Position numbers and translations under genes: made by a program. The notes beneath the pieces are model-generated. The model worked only from the letters and a program-made list of their open reading frames with translations, was not told the origin of the DNA and searched no databases. From contig NC_056550.1 in the NCBI RefSeq assembly GCF_910596095.1, forward strand, positions 1,674,001-1,738,000: a stretch of 64,000 nt of DNA, given 5' to 3'. Below are positions 44,856 through 57,671 of the stretch, piece after piece (position 1 is the stretch's first letter; every line of letters begins with the position of its first letter). Source of the DNA: Thunnus maccoyii (Eukaryota; Chordata; Actinopteri; Scombriformes; Scombridae).

Positions 44856-47800
44856 GCTCCACAGCAGAGTTAAAAAGGGAAAAGGAGCAAACACAGCAGC
44901 ATTTCCAGGCTGTAGCTATATTACCAGCTGCTGTGTTCATCTTTTACCTTCTCCCCATCTTTCCACTTGTGTTGCCATAAATGAGACTCTCAGTATTGAC
45001 AGAATATGGAAAATATCCATTACTACTAGATGTCAATTGAAGGCACGATCAAATTGTTCATTATCCAGATGCAGACTATTTCAGTCTGGGAACTCCTGTC
45101 TGTCTCCCTCTGGAGGAGGAAGTCTATTTGAAAATTGGATTAATGTAAGGTTGCATGAACTTCATCCTGGCAGTGTAGTATATATAACAACGGTTTGCAC
45201 ATTTCAACATTTGACTGGTGGGCAACATGTTAGGTTGACAAATATTCTCTGGATTTATATTTTTGGTGATGGGTGTCTGGTGCTAATGTCTGTTCAGGCT
45301 GAAAGCCTGTTTTTTTATCCATTCATTTAGTTTTTACATCATCAGTGTTTAAAAATCACAGTGACCACAAACACAACACAGCTTGTATAGTATTAACTGA
45401 TGTCAGGTGAAAGTTCATTATTGACCTTAGGAACAGCTGTTCAACAAAATAATCCTAACCCAAGGTTCTCTTCCTAGATTTTTCCTGAGCTTTCAACTGT
45501 ATTTTTTGGTCTTCATCAGTGGATGGAGATGCTTTAGTTGTCATTATGTGACCTAATTGTGGAATTTTGGGTTTCAGGTGTTGTCAGTTGGTTGTTTGTG
45601 GTTGTATATGATTTTGAGAGATGTGTTCCTTTATGTGCAGTAACCCCATATACTTCTAGATAACTCAATTTAATTGTTTTATTAACTGTATTTCTTCTCT
45701 CGGTTCCCAAATGTGTATTTTTTATCATCACCTAATGTAACCATAATACTGCACAGTTGATCCTACTTATTCTTTCATTATGTGGAAATGAGACAAAGCC
45801 AACAAATATATGACGTGGACTGAGTTATGTGTTTGTATTTGTACAAGCCATGGGATGGTCTCATCAGTTACCTGAAACACATCACACAAGTTGGGACTGA
45901 CCCTTCATCTCTTGTTCTTCTTCCTTGCTGTTTCACTGATGTACTGTTCCCCACAGCTCACATGTGATGTCATGATGATGTCATACACCACTCCAGTCTT
46001 CCTGTCTTTAGAGTGTAACAGAGAGATGTGAAGGTCTTGAATAGTTAGTGGTAAGTGTTGACTCCTTGAAGACTACATGTTCAGATGTCAAGGTCCACAC
46101 TGAGATGTTTCTGGTGGTCCCTGTCCACCATATACAACCATCTGTATCACATTACTGAAGGGTCTCATTTAATTCATATGATGTCAACTAGGCTGTCTCA
46201 GTGACAACTGAGTAAACTTATTCATTATTGAAGACAGTGATGTTGAATGGATATTGATCTTGAAAGGATGAGAGTTCTGGAAAAAGTTAATAAATGGACA
46301 TTGAGTCAGGATGATTTTGTACTGCATGTTGGTGTTTTAAAGTGGATGGAAGCACTGTTAGCTGTGTAATATTGTGGTATTGCCCAACATTTCAATTGTG
46401 AGATTGTTGTATTTATCTCCTTTACAATCTCTTCTTCAAAGCATTTATGAAAGATACAGAGTCATAATAACAGGAGTAAAGGGTGTTTGGTTTGGGGGGT
46501 TTTTACACTTTTTGGACAAAATGTGGACTTGGCTGCAGTCATGTACTACCTCTGATCCACACTGTGCAGTATTGCAGCAATAAGGATGAGCAGCCAGCAG
46601 TCCTCCCCAGCTTCCCACACACAGGCGTGGCCAAATGAATTTGTTGGAATGCACATCCAGGCCAGAGGTACCAGACTCAGGGTTTGTGGTGGGGGAGAAT
46701 TTAGCTTGCATGTCCTCCCATACCCCTGAAGTGTGTTTTTGGCAGTGATACAATCAAAAACAACAGACATGAGTCCAATTCACATCTTCAAGCACCTTCA
46801 TGACTGGTGTGATAGCTTTTTATTCGTAAGAAAAGATGACATCAGTATGTTGCACACCAAGAAAATGTTCATTTCTCTCACAGCACTTTTCCAAATATTC
46901 AGTTTCATATCTGCCATTTGTAATGCTTCAGGCAGTTTGGTTTTACATCTTTACTCTTTTAGTAAGAATTTATATTTATATCTACCTTAAAACCTGCAAT
47001 TCACATCATCTGTTTTATACTGAAATAAAAGTCAAATCACTTTTGTATATGATTAAAACATTTACTCAAACATTTCTTTCTGTTGTGTCTTGTGTTACAT
47101 TGCACTGTTTCGGGAGTTGGCATAGAAAAAATCTATGTACTGTACAGTTATTCCATGGATTTATTGCTTCATTTTTGTTGGATGGAAGATGAATATACTC
47201 ACTTGTTTTAATAATAACTGTAGATAGATAGAGCACTTAATTAAGTCTGGGATTGCTGTTTTGGGTTGATATATTTCATTCCATGTTATCAGGATCTCAT
47301 TCACATACTCTGTGACACTGTGCTGGCACCATGTGTAGTTTCACACATGTGCTGTCACAGGTCATAATATGAGGTAATGAGAAATCAACAACCAAATGAT
47401 GAAATAATTCATACTTTGGCCAGTTATGGCTCAAAGTAGAGCAAACAAACTGACTTCTAAAGCCATCAGTGTTAAAACAGAAAAGCAGAACATTTCCCCA
47501 ACAATCAGCATCTTTCACAGAGAAAGGAATCACTTCTCTGCTCTTATCATCCTGATAGTGTGTCAGCTGTGTGTTGCTAGTTAGTGGTCATTTTATCAAA
47601 AAACCTTAGCAGTTAAAGGAGTTAAAACTAGATTTTGACACAGGGTCACAAGATTAGGTAATGATGCAGGACCTGCTTTAGCTGATATTGTATTTCAGTG
47701 ATGCAAATTGTACAATTAATTCACTAATTCACTTGAAATTAAATTAGTTTAAATGAGATTACTTACAACAATTGACACACAGTGAACCTGGGGATTTGGG

Positions 47801-48439
47801 GCAGTGTGGGTAGAGATTGGTTTCACATCAGCGGTCATATTTCTTTACAAGTTGGATGATGATGATGTTCTTATATAATCTCATTGAATGTCTATCAGGA
47901 AAGTAAAGACTATGTTACAGGCACTTCATTAAAATACACAAACACATTAGGTTTACATAGTAAACACAAGGAACAACACACCTCCATGTTGTGTTGTTTG
48001 TGCATTCAACATTTTAACTTTTATTCATTTTTTGTCAGCTTTCATTCCATATACTCATACTTTCAATTATATCTGAATGGCACACATTATTATGGCTTTT
48101 ATACATACCACACACTTCTCTAAAACAGTTTGAATAAAAACTGAACATTAAAACCTTAGGATTTATTGCAGCACTGTTGGATTACACTGCATTAGTTTTA
48201 GCTACTGGTGGAAAAAACAAGTAAACACAGTGAGCAGACAGTGAGACAGGCAGGCAGACAGACAGGTTTGTAGAGGTTCCACCTTCCTGCAGGTATGTTG
48301 TCCAACAGGTTTGTCATGTGACGTGTTGTGTCGCTGGGAAAGCACAACACTTTTGTCTTGACCTTTCAACACAAAACTGGTAAAATTTGCGTCTTCATGT
48401 GTCTGAACATCTAGAAGAAGTGATAAGCTTTGAAAGACG

Positions 48440-48481
48440 GAGCACACTGTAACCAGGTAAGGAGGCAGCAGTGTTTGAAAG
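48440..48481 (+). other. prrg2: Candidate non-coding leader exon (3' end) of prrg2
   Basis: The coding exon of prrg2 is preceded by a strong acceptor (TTTTCCTTTCAG ending at 48550). The nearest good donor upstream is AAAG|GTGAGT at 48481/48482, implying a very short 69-base intron. A second donor-like site, CAG|GTAAGG, is at 48455/48456. The 5' limit of the exon is not known. Confidence 0.35.
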
Positions 48482-48561
48482 GTGAGTGCTGAGGCTCATA
48501 CTTGTACATATGGCCAGACGTGTAGCTCTTCCTTGTCATTTTCCTTTCAGTTTTTGGTTCG

Positions 48562-51500
48562 ATGGCAGTTCTGTCAGCCGTGTGGATTCCTGTGCTGTCC
48601 CTGCTGCAGCTGGCTCACTGCTCTGTCACCTATAGACACACTCCAGGTAAACCACACCTCTTCTCTCTCACTTCATATACATCCATACTGCTCTCACCAA
48701 AGACAAAAAAGGTCTTTATGTGACTTTTATATCTAATTATCATAACTTGGCATCACATATGTGCCTCACATTAATGAGATCTGTTGATGAGATATGAGAG
48801 GGAACATGTAACCAATTAAATCTCTGATAAATGCAACACAACTTCTCTGTGCGGTTGATATATTTATAGGACTTGATTACAGATATGGACTGTATTGATC
48901 TTGTAGTGCATGTTGTAATACTGGTACATTACAGTCACTTGTTTTTATATATTGAACAAAATAAAAACGTGTAGTCAATGTGCATTGTGACAATATTGTA
49001 TTTAATCAAAATCAGAGCATGTGCCCACACAGATGTCAACACTTCTGACCTTTTTAAACATTTTAAATCTTTGCATTTAATCCATTCAAAATGTATCAGT
49101 AATTTAAATTTGAATTTCATTGGTGATACATTTCATAAAATATGTGTATTTAATACTTAAGTCATTTTTATTTACAGGATAATAATGTTCCCTACCATAT
49201 GTTCTCCACTCTGATATAACAGTTACATACATGGTTTTTCAAGCATTGCTTTGCAGCCACAATATATTTATTATTTTTACTATTTGGATAAAAACATGAA
49301 AAGTAGCTCAGATACAGTGTTGCACTGAAGTCAAGGTCAGTTTAGTTTACAGTTCAAAAGTTTGTTTTGACTTCAAAACTATTTTGACATTTTGTTTCAT
49401 TTTCATTTGAGTCATCTCTGACTCAGTGACCATTTCTTTTTTAGTTTTTTCTTCTATAGTGTGGTCATTTCATCAAAGAACATTCATGTTCTCTAATTTA
49501 CTTCTTTATTCTGCTTCTTCTCTGTTCAACTTTGCCTCCTAGTTAGTCACTAAGAAATGTTATTCAGATTTTGAAATGTCTGGCCTTTAGAGGATATAAT
49601 ATGCAAATCAACAAATCCCATGAAAATACTCAAACAAACAATCTGTTAGTACACTTCTCAATATTTCCTGACTTCCCTACTCTGTCTGTGGCTGTCAGTC
49701 CCAAGCTCATCTACAGAAAAGTATTTAAAAACAGCTGACAAATACAGTATAGTTTGATTTTTAAAAAAGCTTAGTAATTTTCTAAAAATGCTGGTTACTG
49801 TAGTTTTTAGCAAATGTTATTCAGACAGGAGTAAAATAGTGCATTTTGTTGGGGAATATGTGTTAATGATGATGAAGGAACATGTCACCCAGTGCAGCAG
49901 TGTGGCTCACTGACGTGGTTTTAATAGTTTTTGGGCAAAACGGAGGTCTACGCCACAGAAGAATAATATATATCAGGATTTGATACACCCTTGCTGGTTT
50001 TGGCTGCTTTTCATGGAATTTGTTGACTAAGAAAAACTTTGACCAGTTAAATCCTTTAAAGCTGGAAGTCAAAGCATCTTAAACTAAGCCATTGTTTCAT
50101 TCTAGATCCTATCAGCTGGCCTACAAAATCAAAACAATGAAAAAACAAACATAGTATTTCATTGTGTGAGGGCGTCTGTATAAGTGTAGATGTCTGTGTC
50201 CTGCAGGAGATCCACTGTTTGTGGACGAGCAGTCAGCGACCACCTTCCTGTCCCGTTCGCTGCTCTATAACAGCTGGGACTTTGAGCTGGTGGTGTCTGA
50301 CAATCTGGAGAGGGAGTGTGTGGAAGAGACGTGTACTTATGAAGAGGCCAGAGAGGTGTTTGAGGATGACACTCAGGCGGTAAGCTGCTAGTAGTCACTG
50401 TCTCTCTACTGTACACTTGTGCATGTAGACGTATAGAGCTTTTTTCAATCCTAAGGAAGATAGGGACAGTCTTGTTTCAAACCTGAGTGGCTTGGAGGTT
50501 AATATCATCTGAACATTAGTGTTAAATTGTGGTTTCTGCAAACCACGTGATAGTTGTGTGAATTTTTGGAAGAGAACCAGAAATCAAGGGTACAGTGAAT
50601 GCCTTTTAGTTGTTATCACTGCAATGCTGCATTTGCAGTTATAGAGTGCAGAATAACTATGATATCCATTAAACTGAATAATAACCCCAAGAGTCACCTC
50701 AACAACACTTCAGAAAACATTTGGGTTTTGCATTTGAGGAAAGGTGTCTAAAGTCATGTCCACACTGGCTTAAATTGAATTTTCTGTGGTGGGAACTTGA
50801 TGTATTTTTCTTCTTTCTCCTTTTAATGAAACTACTTCATTAAATCTTCTTTTGATTCCATTTTTAGGAAATATTTTGGACCCAATATGTCAACAGTCAT
50901 GGTAATGCTTTCAAATTAATATTATATTGATATTATTGAAGTCTAAGGACCTTGGTATTGGGCTCATTCAGCAGAATGTAGTGTTTTCACATCAAAAATA
51001 CGTTACAATAAATACATAATTTAATAATTAACATTTCCGTATTTGCTAATATTTTATTTATTCTATCTGTTTGGTTAAAGGTACACTCCCTGATTTTGTT
51101 ATACTGCTTAATAACAGCTCCAAATCCCCAAATCTCCTCCTGTATGTCATCACTGTCTGCAGAGGATATTCTGGGATTTTGAATTTGGGGATGTTATTGA
51201 ATTTTACAGCACAATCCGAGAGTGTATCTCTGGTCATTTAGAATGTCTTAAGCCTTTTAAAGTAGGCTGTACTCAATCATCAAATTCTCTGTGGAAGTGT
51301 AGTCAATATACATTCCTTCTACACAAAGAATGTAATGTGTGAATGTGGACTCATGCTGCAAACTTAAGTTTATAACTCATGTTTTGTATTGATTGATTGC
51401 AGCAGGTGTCATTCATCATGCATGGAGCAGTCAAAAAGTAGAAATATCGTGCAGTTTCACATTGATACTGTAGGTTTCACTGATGACAAAATCTAGTTAG

Positions 51501-54334
51501 ACTAACAGAAGACAGTCATGACCAAAGTCATCACTGTAGTGATCAGGGACTGACTGACTGACTGGTGTAAGAACCGTTTAAGGAACAAAGGTTTGATGTT
51601 AATGAGGTTTGTCTTTGAAGCGAATACACCCAGAGTGGATGTGTCAGGGCTGGTGGCAGGGATCCTGGCTATCCTAGTGACTGCTGTTTTTGCAACTGTG
51701 CTGGGAATCTACTGCTACAAGGCCAAGAACAAGGGTGGAAGGAGTTCAGCCCAGTAAGTTCACTCCGATGTAGAACTTTGCGGAGAATCATTTTTGTCTA
51801 GCTAACCTAGAGATGGGGAATAAAACAGTGACTTTGGTCCATCCAGAAATTTGGTTTAGACCATAACACTTTAACATGAAATTTGCTTTGGATATTCATG
51901 GTCCTCAAATAATGATTTCTAATGTCTTCAGTGAACAACCCAACCTTTTATCTGGCAACACCCAAAATTTTAGTCCATTAGACGGATTTTGAAAAGAAAT
52001 CACCAGATTTACATGAAATTTGCTGCACATATGAAAATTTAGTCTATAAGGATGATGGGAGACTCTCAAGGGACTGCTACTGTTTGCAAGACGAGAGTCC
52101 CATGACCCACAGAGGCAGCAGAGGACGTTGGTAAGTTCAGGCAACTTCTACTGTAAAGCTTGTACTGCAAGAAGGTAGTCAGTGGACAAGAAGATGTAAT
52201 TGTCCTTTAGAGTAAACCTCTACATTTGGGCATGGCCTGGTGTTATTTTTTGAGGATAATTAATCAAATAAATAAAGAAATCCCCAGTTTATGCCTCTTA
52301 TATAATCCTATTTATGTCATGGTCATATCTTAAAAAAACAGTGGTCTAAAACAATTTCCAGCATTCTTCAGATTTTTATCTGTGTTTAGTTTTGACAATT
52401 CTATACCTTATTGAGTCAAACCCACAGTCAACAGTGATTATGCTGGCACAGCATTGTGACCTATTGTACCTCGCACAGACGTATAACAGCTACCTCTGTT
52501 GGTCACATGACCGTCATCTTGTATGTCCTTGTCCTTTGAGAGTCTCCCAAACCCCTAGCCTTTTCTCCAGTACCACCAGGTGAAATTTTCCACTTGTACG
52601 CAAATATCTATCAAATCAGGAAATCAAACATATTTGCTGTAAAATGTACAGGGGCACAATCATGTTTGCTCCAGACTTGATGAGCTTTACAGTAACTAAA
52701 CCGGCTTGTTTGATTTCTGTATGTATCCAGAGTTCCAGTGAGGATGGCACAAGACGGGCGTCCAGCCCCAGAGATGGTGCCCCTGGCTGGCATAATGGCC
52801 CCAGGACTACCCAGCTACAATGACGCTCTAAACCACAGTGGGCAGCATGATGCCCCACCACCACCTTATTCAGGGTAAGTGAATGCTCCAGTGCCTGGTG
52901 TGTACAGGAAACTTACATGGATCCAGACTAGTGGCTCCATCTACAGTGGGCCAGAATCTAACCAAACACCTACAAAAGGAAGGATGCAGGTTAGAATTTG
53001 CAGATGACACATTTGCATTATTTACAAAAAGTATTTTAAAATATACATTTTATAACAATTTTGTAACAAAATTTCTGTCAGTTAAAATGTATCCTAATAA
53101 ATCCTATAAATTTTAAATAAAATTATTTTATTTAATAACACCATTTTACAAACATCTTTCCTGACAGAATGTATAATCTTTAAAAAAAAAAAAAAACCCT
53201 ACATGCTCATGCATCATTTTCCCAAACCAATTTGGATTTGAATACTAAGTAATGCTACAGAGCAGGAATGGTTGAGCTGGCAAACGCCACCATATGACTA
53301 GGGGCAGAGTGGGAATAAAAACCCAAAAACTCAAACCCACCTGGAGACACACCACCACATATTGCACACTTGACAAGAATCATGTAGTGAACAGATATTA
53401 AATTAACTACGATGATTAATTTGTATCGACAATACATGAAACAGAAAAACCTGCACAATAATTATATTTGTATAATTGTTATTTACAGTGTCAGATCAGA
53501 TTCTATGGTGGTTTTATTGCTGTAGTTTGTTAAGACAAACTACGGTAATCAGAAATCACATATCCACAACTACAACAACAAATAAGCTACAGTCTCAGAA
53601 ATGACCATATAACTGAGTTTTTTTGTTGTAACAACAAAAAACTGGACATTAATAAGAAAGATTGCTGGTATTTACTGCTGTCCAATTTACATTGTTGGCT
53701 ATTACATTATATTTCTATTTTTCAAATTCTACTCTCTATAACTAGTTACATGTTAGTGGCTACTGAGAGTGTGAGATTAGAATTCAAACTGCATTAAATA
53801 CAGCACCAAACATTTACATTTCAGTGGCTTTTCTTCATTGAAAGTTCTGTAGGTTTGAGCCAATCACACAGATTTTGGGTGCTTTAATTAGCATATTAGA
53901 ATTTCTGATGAAACCAGAGCCTAAAATGAAGCTAAATAACATTATCCTGCTAACTAAGTACTAACTTCCTGTTATATTCTGCCTACCACAGCTGTGACAT
54001 GTATGAATGGCAAAGTCATTGAAGGTGGGGTCATGGTTATTCAGGATACCTAAAACATATTGAGATGAAACATTACATCAGTCAAGTAAAGGACAACTTA
54101 GAAAACTAAATCATGATCAGATATATTTTCCGAACTTCTCTTGATACATGTTACTTGTTTTGCATCGCCCATCCTGTATTTTCTATTCTCTGGTGTCTGT
54201 TTAGTAAGTTTAGGGGTCCATTGGCTGTTGGACTCACATGTACCATGCTGTCATATAAGAGTACTCACACAGATCCTCTCTTTGACCACAGGGGTGCGCC
54301 ATCAGAGCCTCCCAACCCAGAAGACAACGATTGA
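48562..54334 (+). CDS. prrg2: Transmembrane gamma-carboxyglutamic acid (proline-rich Gla) protein 2
   Basis: Six exons: 48562-48646, 50207-50379, 50868-50901, 51621-51753, 52731-52874, 54292-54334; 203 residues, against about 202 in human PRRG2. Single-pass type I membrane protein. Order: signal peptide (1-20, ending in LLQLAHC), short propeptide, Gla domain (about 50-95) with LEREC, the ECVEETC disulfide loop, many Glu for vitamin-K-dependent carboxylation and the aromatic FWTQY end, then a transmembrane helix (106-128) followed by KAKNKGGR, and a cytoplasmic tail. The tail carries LPSY (168-171) and PPPPY (184-188), motifs known in this family to bind WW domains such as those of YAP and NEDD4. 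The 34-base third exon, splitting the Gla helix, is typical of Gla genes. Intron 1 (48647-50206) and intron 5 (52875-54291) show no recognisable elements. Assignment to paralog 2 rests on length and on the rras/prr12 neighbourhood. Confidence 0.9.
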
Positions 54335-54731
54335 GAGAACTGGCAGAGCTTCTTCATTATGGTTGATGGGCACTGGCGGTTTGAGTGAACTTTTAAATAT
54401 TGCATATTTTTGAATCTACTGTATTTATAAGTGAAGTTATGACACAATCCCAGAGTGGACGCAGCTGACAGTATGACCTGCAGAGTGGCTGGACAGTAGT
54501 CTGTCCACCACAGATGTGATGCTTTAAAGTGGGTGCAGGTGAGGGTGGGGTTCATTTTTTATGATTGCACTGTACATCCAACTTATGTTTGTAAGGAACT
54601 TTTGACCAGAGAAACAAAAGACAATTAATTCTGAGACTGCTGTGAGAATATTTGTGAATATTACAAATATTTGAGAATATGTGGGAGACAATTGTGAGAC
54701 AGCTGTGTAAGAATACGGAGATGTTTTATAC

Positions 54732-54737
54732 AATAAA
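54732..54737 (+). terminator. prrg2: Polyadenylation signal of prrg2
   Basis: AATAAA about 400 bases after the prrg2 stop and before the prr12 promoter region; the only such signal between the two genes that I noticed. Confidence 0.65.
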
Positions 54738-54991
54738 TTACATAAGAGTTACACATGCCTCCACTCCTTTATTCATCTATTGTAACTTGTCTAGCCAGTA
54801 GAGACACGTAAATGAACGTAGGAGGATGTCAGCACATTATTCTTTACACGTTGCAGCATGTGTTTGTTGTTTATCACAGCGGTTGATTATAGAAAGCTGC
54901 TACACAAGCTGAGCTCTTTCACAAGACTACAATTCTACAATTCTACAGTCCTCCACAATACTACACTACTGCGCCGCCGTGCATGACAAAT

Positions 54992-55040
54992 TGTGTGTGT
55001 GTGTGTGTGTGTGTGCGTGCGTGTGTGCGTGTGTGTGTGT
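54992..55040. repeat. (TG)n microsatellite
   Basis: TG run with CG variants between prrg2 and prr12, followed by a GGGAGGGAAGGAGAGG purine run. Confidence 0.9.
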
Positions 55041-55085
55041 GAGGGAGGGAAGGAGAGGATGAACGCCAGCCCAGTCATTCCTCTT

Positions 55086-55095
55086 AAAAATGGCG
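55086..55095 (+). promoter_or_regulatory. prr12: YY1-type element near the presumed prr12 transcription start
   Basis: AAAAATGGCG matches the YY1 consensus (AAnATGGCG) often found just downstream of start sites of broadly expressed genes. It lies about 400 bases before the prr12 start codon, in a zone changing to GC/CT-rich sequence. The ATG inside it could also be read as an upstream start. Confidence 0.4.
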
Positions 55096-55267
55096 TCTTG
55101 TGAACAAAATGAGCGAAAATAGCTTCACTGTGGTGTGAGAGAGCAGCAGCAGAGCAGCTGCAGGATCAATGTGAATATAGCTCCGCTTATTAAAGCTGCT
55201 GAAGAACGTGGAGCATCTGTTCTACAGCCCATCAGCTTAGCACAGGAGACAATAGACAGTGAAATAT

Positions 55268-55376
55268 ATGGGGAGAGGAGAGGAGGGAGGAGGTGCTCCT
55301 GGCTGCTGTGACCCCCCCTCCTCCTCCTCCTCCTCCTCCTCCTCCCCCTCCTCCCCTCGCTCCTTCTCCTCCCTCC
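55268..55376. repeat. Purine run and (CTC)n pyrimidine tract in the prr12 leader
   Basis: A G/A-rich run (55268-55292) is followed at 55307-55376 by a C/T tract with about eleven CTC units. Strand asymmetry is strong just before the prr12 start codon. G-quadruplex (either strand) or triplex formation is conceivable. Confidence 0.8.
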
Positions 55377-55499
55377 ATTCCTCCCAGTCTACAGGCTCGT
55401 CAAGCGGAGAAATAAACAGAAGCGAGCGCAGAGAAGAGAAGACATTCCTCCCTCCCCTCCCCCTCACTATCTGTCCATCTTCATCCAGCCCTTTCTTTC

Positions 55500-55582
55500 A
55501 TGGAGAGGAATTATCCCGCTGCAGGCTTCGGAGATCTCGGGTCTGGGACGGGATGGAGTTACGACAGATCGGCCAAAGCAAG
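55500..55582 (+). CDS. prr12: Proline-rich protein 12, first coding exon only
   Basis: ATG in context TTTCATGGAG, then 27 codons plus two bases, ending at GTAAGC. The peptide begins [20 protein letters not shown] and goes on to YDRSAKA, closely matching the vertebrate PRR12 N terminus (MDRNYPSAGFGD..., GWSYERSAKAS). PRR12 is a large nuclear, AT-hook-containing protein linked to neurodevelopment. The rest of the gene is not in the window: I found no second exon up to 64000. Its position after prrg2 supports the call, since PRRG2 and PRR12 are adjacent in human. Fish usually have two prr12 copies, and which one this is cannot be decided from one exon. Confidence 0.85.
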
Positions 55583-56870
55583 GTAAGCTTCGGTGGCCAG
55601 AGCATGGGCACCCATGGGCTCCTCTGGGTGCACCAGTGTGCTTAACTGGCTCTAACAATGCCAGGCACAGCGCTGCCTCTGCATTCAGCCCGCCTGCATG
55701 GTACTGCTACACGGCCACCAGTCTCAGGTACAGCCAGCCGTATTGTCATTAGGGGGAGGGGAGGGGTTGGGGGGCTGTCTCTAAAATGCAAGGAATGCGA
55801 TGGAAGGTTAATAGTGATACGGAGACAGAGGAGAGGGGATAAACGAAGGGGGATGGGTTGCTGGAAGCCGAGTGTGTTATTTCAAAAATGAAAGATCACA
55901 TCTGGGTTCCAGCACTGCATCATTGTTATCCATCTCCACTGCAGCTTTGTCTGGCTTTGGACTTAACAAATGCATGGCAGGGACACTCGCAGCTCGGTTG
56001 GCAAGATTGATTGGTACACAACTAATTGGCTATAGCCTACAAATCCCATCCATGTAGCAGTGCAAGCCCTGCTGCTGTCCAGCAGTGGAAAACAATCTCT
56101 GCATTTCTGCATTCCATAAGAAAGAACAAACAACGTGTGCAGAGTCCATTGTATTTATTTATTCCATTAAAAAATAAGAACAGTCAAACTAAACAGAGAC
56201 AATCACTGTAGTTAATGATGGTGACAGAAACGCAGCTGCATGGATTTATTCACCAGAATGAGAGATCTGGCTGATGCTGTGTGAACACTCACAGTGACAT
56301 TTTGACTTCTTAAACAGTACTTTAAAATGACGTCACGTGACTGACAAACGTGCCTACTGTCGCCAGATAAAACGTCATTCAAGTTTAGTTAGTAACGTCA
56401 TGCTGAAAATAAGATAGCATTGTCTTTCAGCCCCGTTAGGCTACATTTTTAGTTACCGTGCACTTAATCCAGAATGTGACTGAATGCAGCTGCAGCAGCC
56501 TCCGCTGTGAGGCTACACAACAAACGTTAGCAAACAGGCTAATTATCCACTCTGACAAGTAATGCTGTCTTAAATACCGACACATTCTGACTCTGTGTAG
56601 CTACACTGCCGCTGCTTCATCAATGACAGATGAAGGTTTTCTTTTCACGTTACTGTTGCCCCGTGTTGGAATGAAGAGCGGCCTCGAGCCATGCAAAGTT
56701 GCCTAGCTCCTGTTAGCTTTGCTCCACGTTAGCGGTCGCCTTGACAACCACATCAGTCTCAATGAATGTCTGTCAAGAACTATTTATCCATTGAGACAGC
56801 GGGTAAGTTTGTTCTTTTATTCAAAAATGTTAACATCAAACAGAATAAAGTAATAATAGTAGTAGTTGTA

Positions 56871-56873
<3 letters not shown>

Positions 56874-56921
<48 letters not shown>
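56874..56921. repeat. (TAA)n microsatellite
   Basis: About 16 TAA units, preceded by a TAG/TTG-variant stretch, 30 bases before a TTAA fold-back element. Confidence 0.95.
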
Positions 56922-56951
56922 GTAATGACACATGGATTGATGTATCCATAA

Positions 56952-57439
56952 TTAAAGGACAGGTTCACAATTTTTCAAGTGTGTCTTAAAACATCAGTCA
57001 GGTGTCCATATGAACAGTGAAAGAGGTTTTCCTCACTGTAATCATTCCTCCTGTTCATACTGGGTATTAAAAGATCCCCTTCAAATGTGCTTCAATGTAA
57101 GTGATGGAGGCCAAAATCCACAGTGTGTCCACACAGTCATTTAGTGCAAAAATGCATTTAAAAGTTGATGTGAAGCTTATATTCAGCTTCAGCAGTCTGA
57201 GTTAGTCATATCAAGTGGATATCTGACACATTTACAGTCTTTTTAGCATCAAATTCCCTCTTTGTGTTTCCTCAGACAGTGTTTCCCTGTTGAGCTGTGG
57301 TGGAAGTATAGTAACAAAAAGACTGTAACGTTGAAAGATATCTACTTGATTTGACTCATTTGGATGCTGAAGCTTCATATTAGCTTCAGATAAACTTTTA
57401 AATACATTTATGCACAGAAAATGTGAACCTGTCTTTTAA
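56952..57439. mobile_element. TTAA fold-back element, copy 2
   Basis: Begins TTAAAGGACAGGTTCACAAT and ends TGTGAACCTGTCTTTTAA: inverted ends flanked by TTAA on both sides. Its left part continues CAGGTGTCCATATGAACAGT; shared internal words include TCAAGTGGATATCTGACACA. There is no transposase. Confidence 0.85.
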
Positions 57440-57671
57440 GGCAGATGAACAAGTGCTAATTGAGTTGTGTGCAGTGTGCTTAATACTTACTTTATTCCAA
57501 AAACGGAACATTTATGTTAAAATGTACAGTAGTTTAATTTTATTGTCTGTCTCACCCTCTGGTTTAAGGGGAGATCTAATGCTGTGGTCAAAATGTTCCT
57601 GTCCTTTGCTCTCAGTAGTACGTGGTTGCATCAGCCTGCTCGGGCTAAACTAAAGGTTAATTGATGGTCTC

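Larger units (their letters stand above)
44133..48480. other. rras 3' UTR and intergenic stretch before prrg2
   Basis: No gene is recognised. Possible AATAAA signals occur at 46289-46294 and 47024-47029, neither close to the stop. The stretch contains a compound TA/TG/CA array (44513-44705) and a CTCF-like motif at about 44838-44855. A 180-codon open frame at 44788-45330 has no recognisable domain and is probably chance. Confidence 0.4.

Noticed and set aside
44788-45330. 180-codon plus-strand open frame after rras
   Set aside because: No domain, no splice context and low-complexity-free but ordinary AT-rich sequence; most likely part of the rras 3' UTR or chance.
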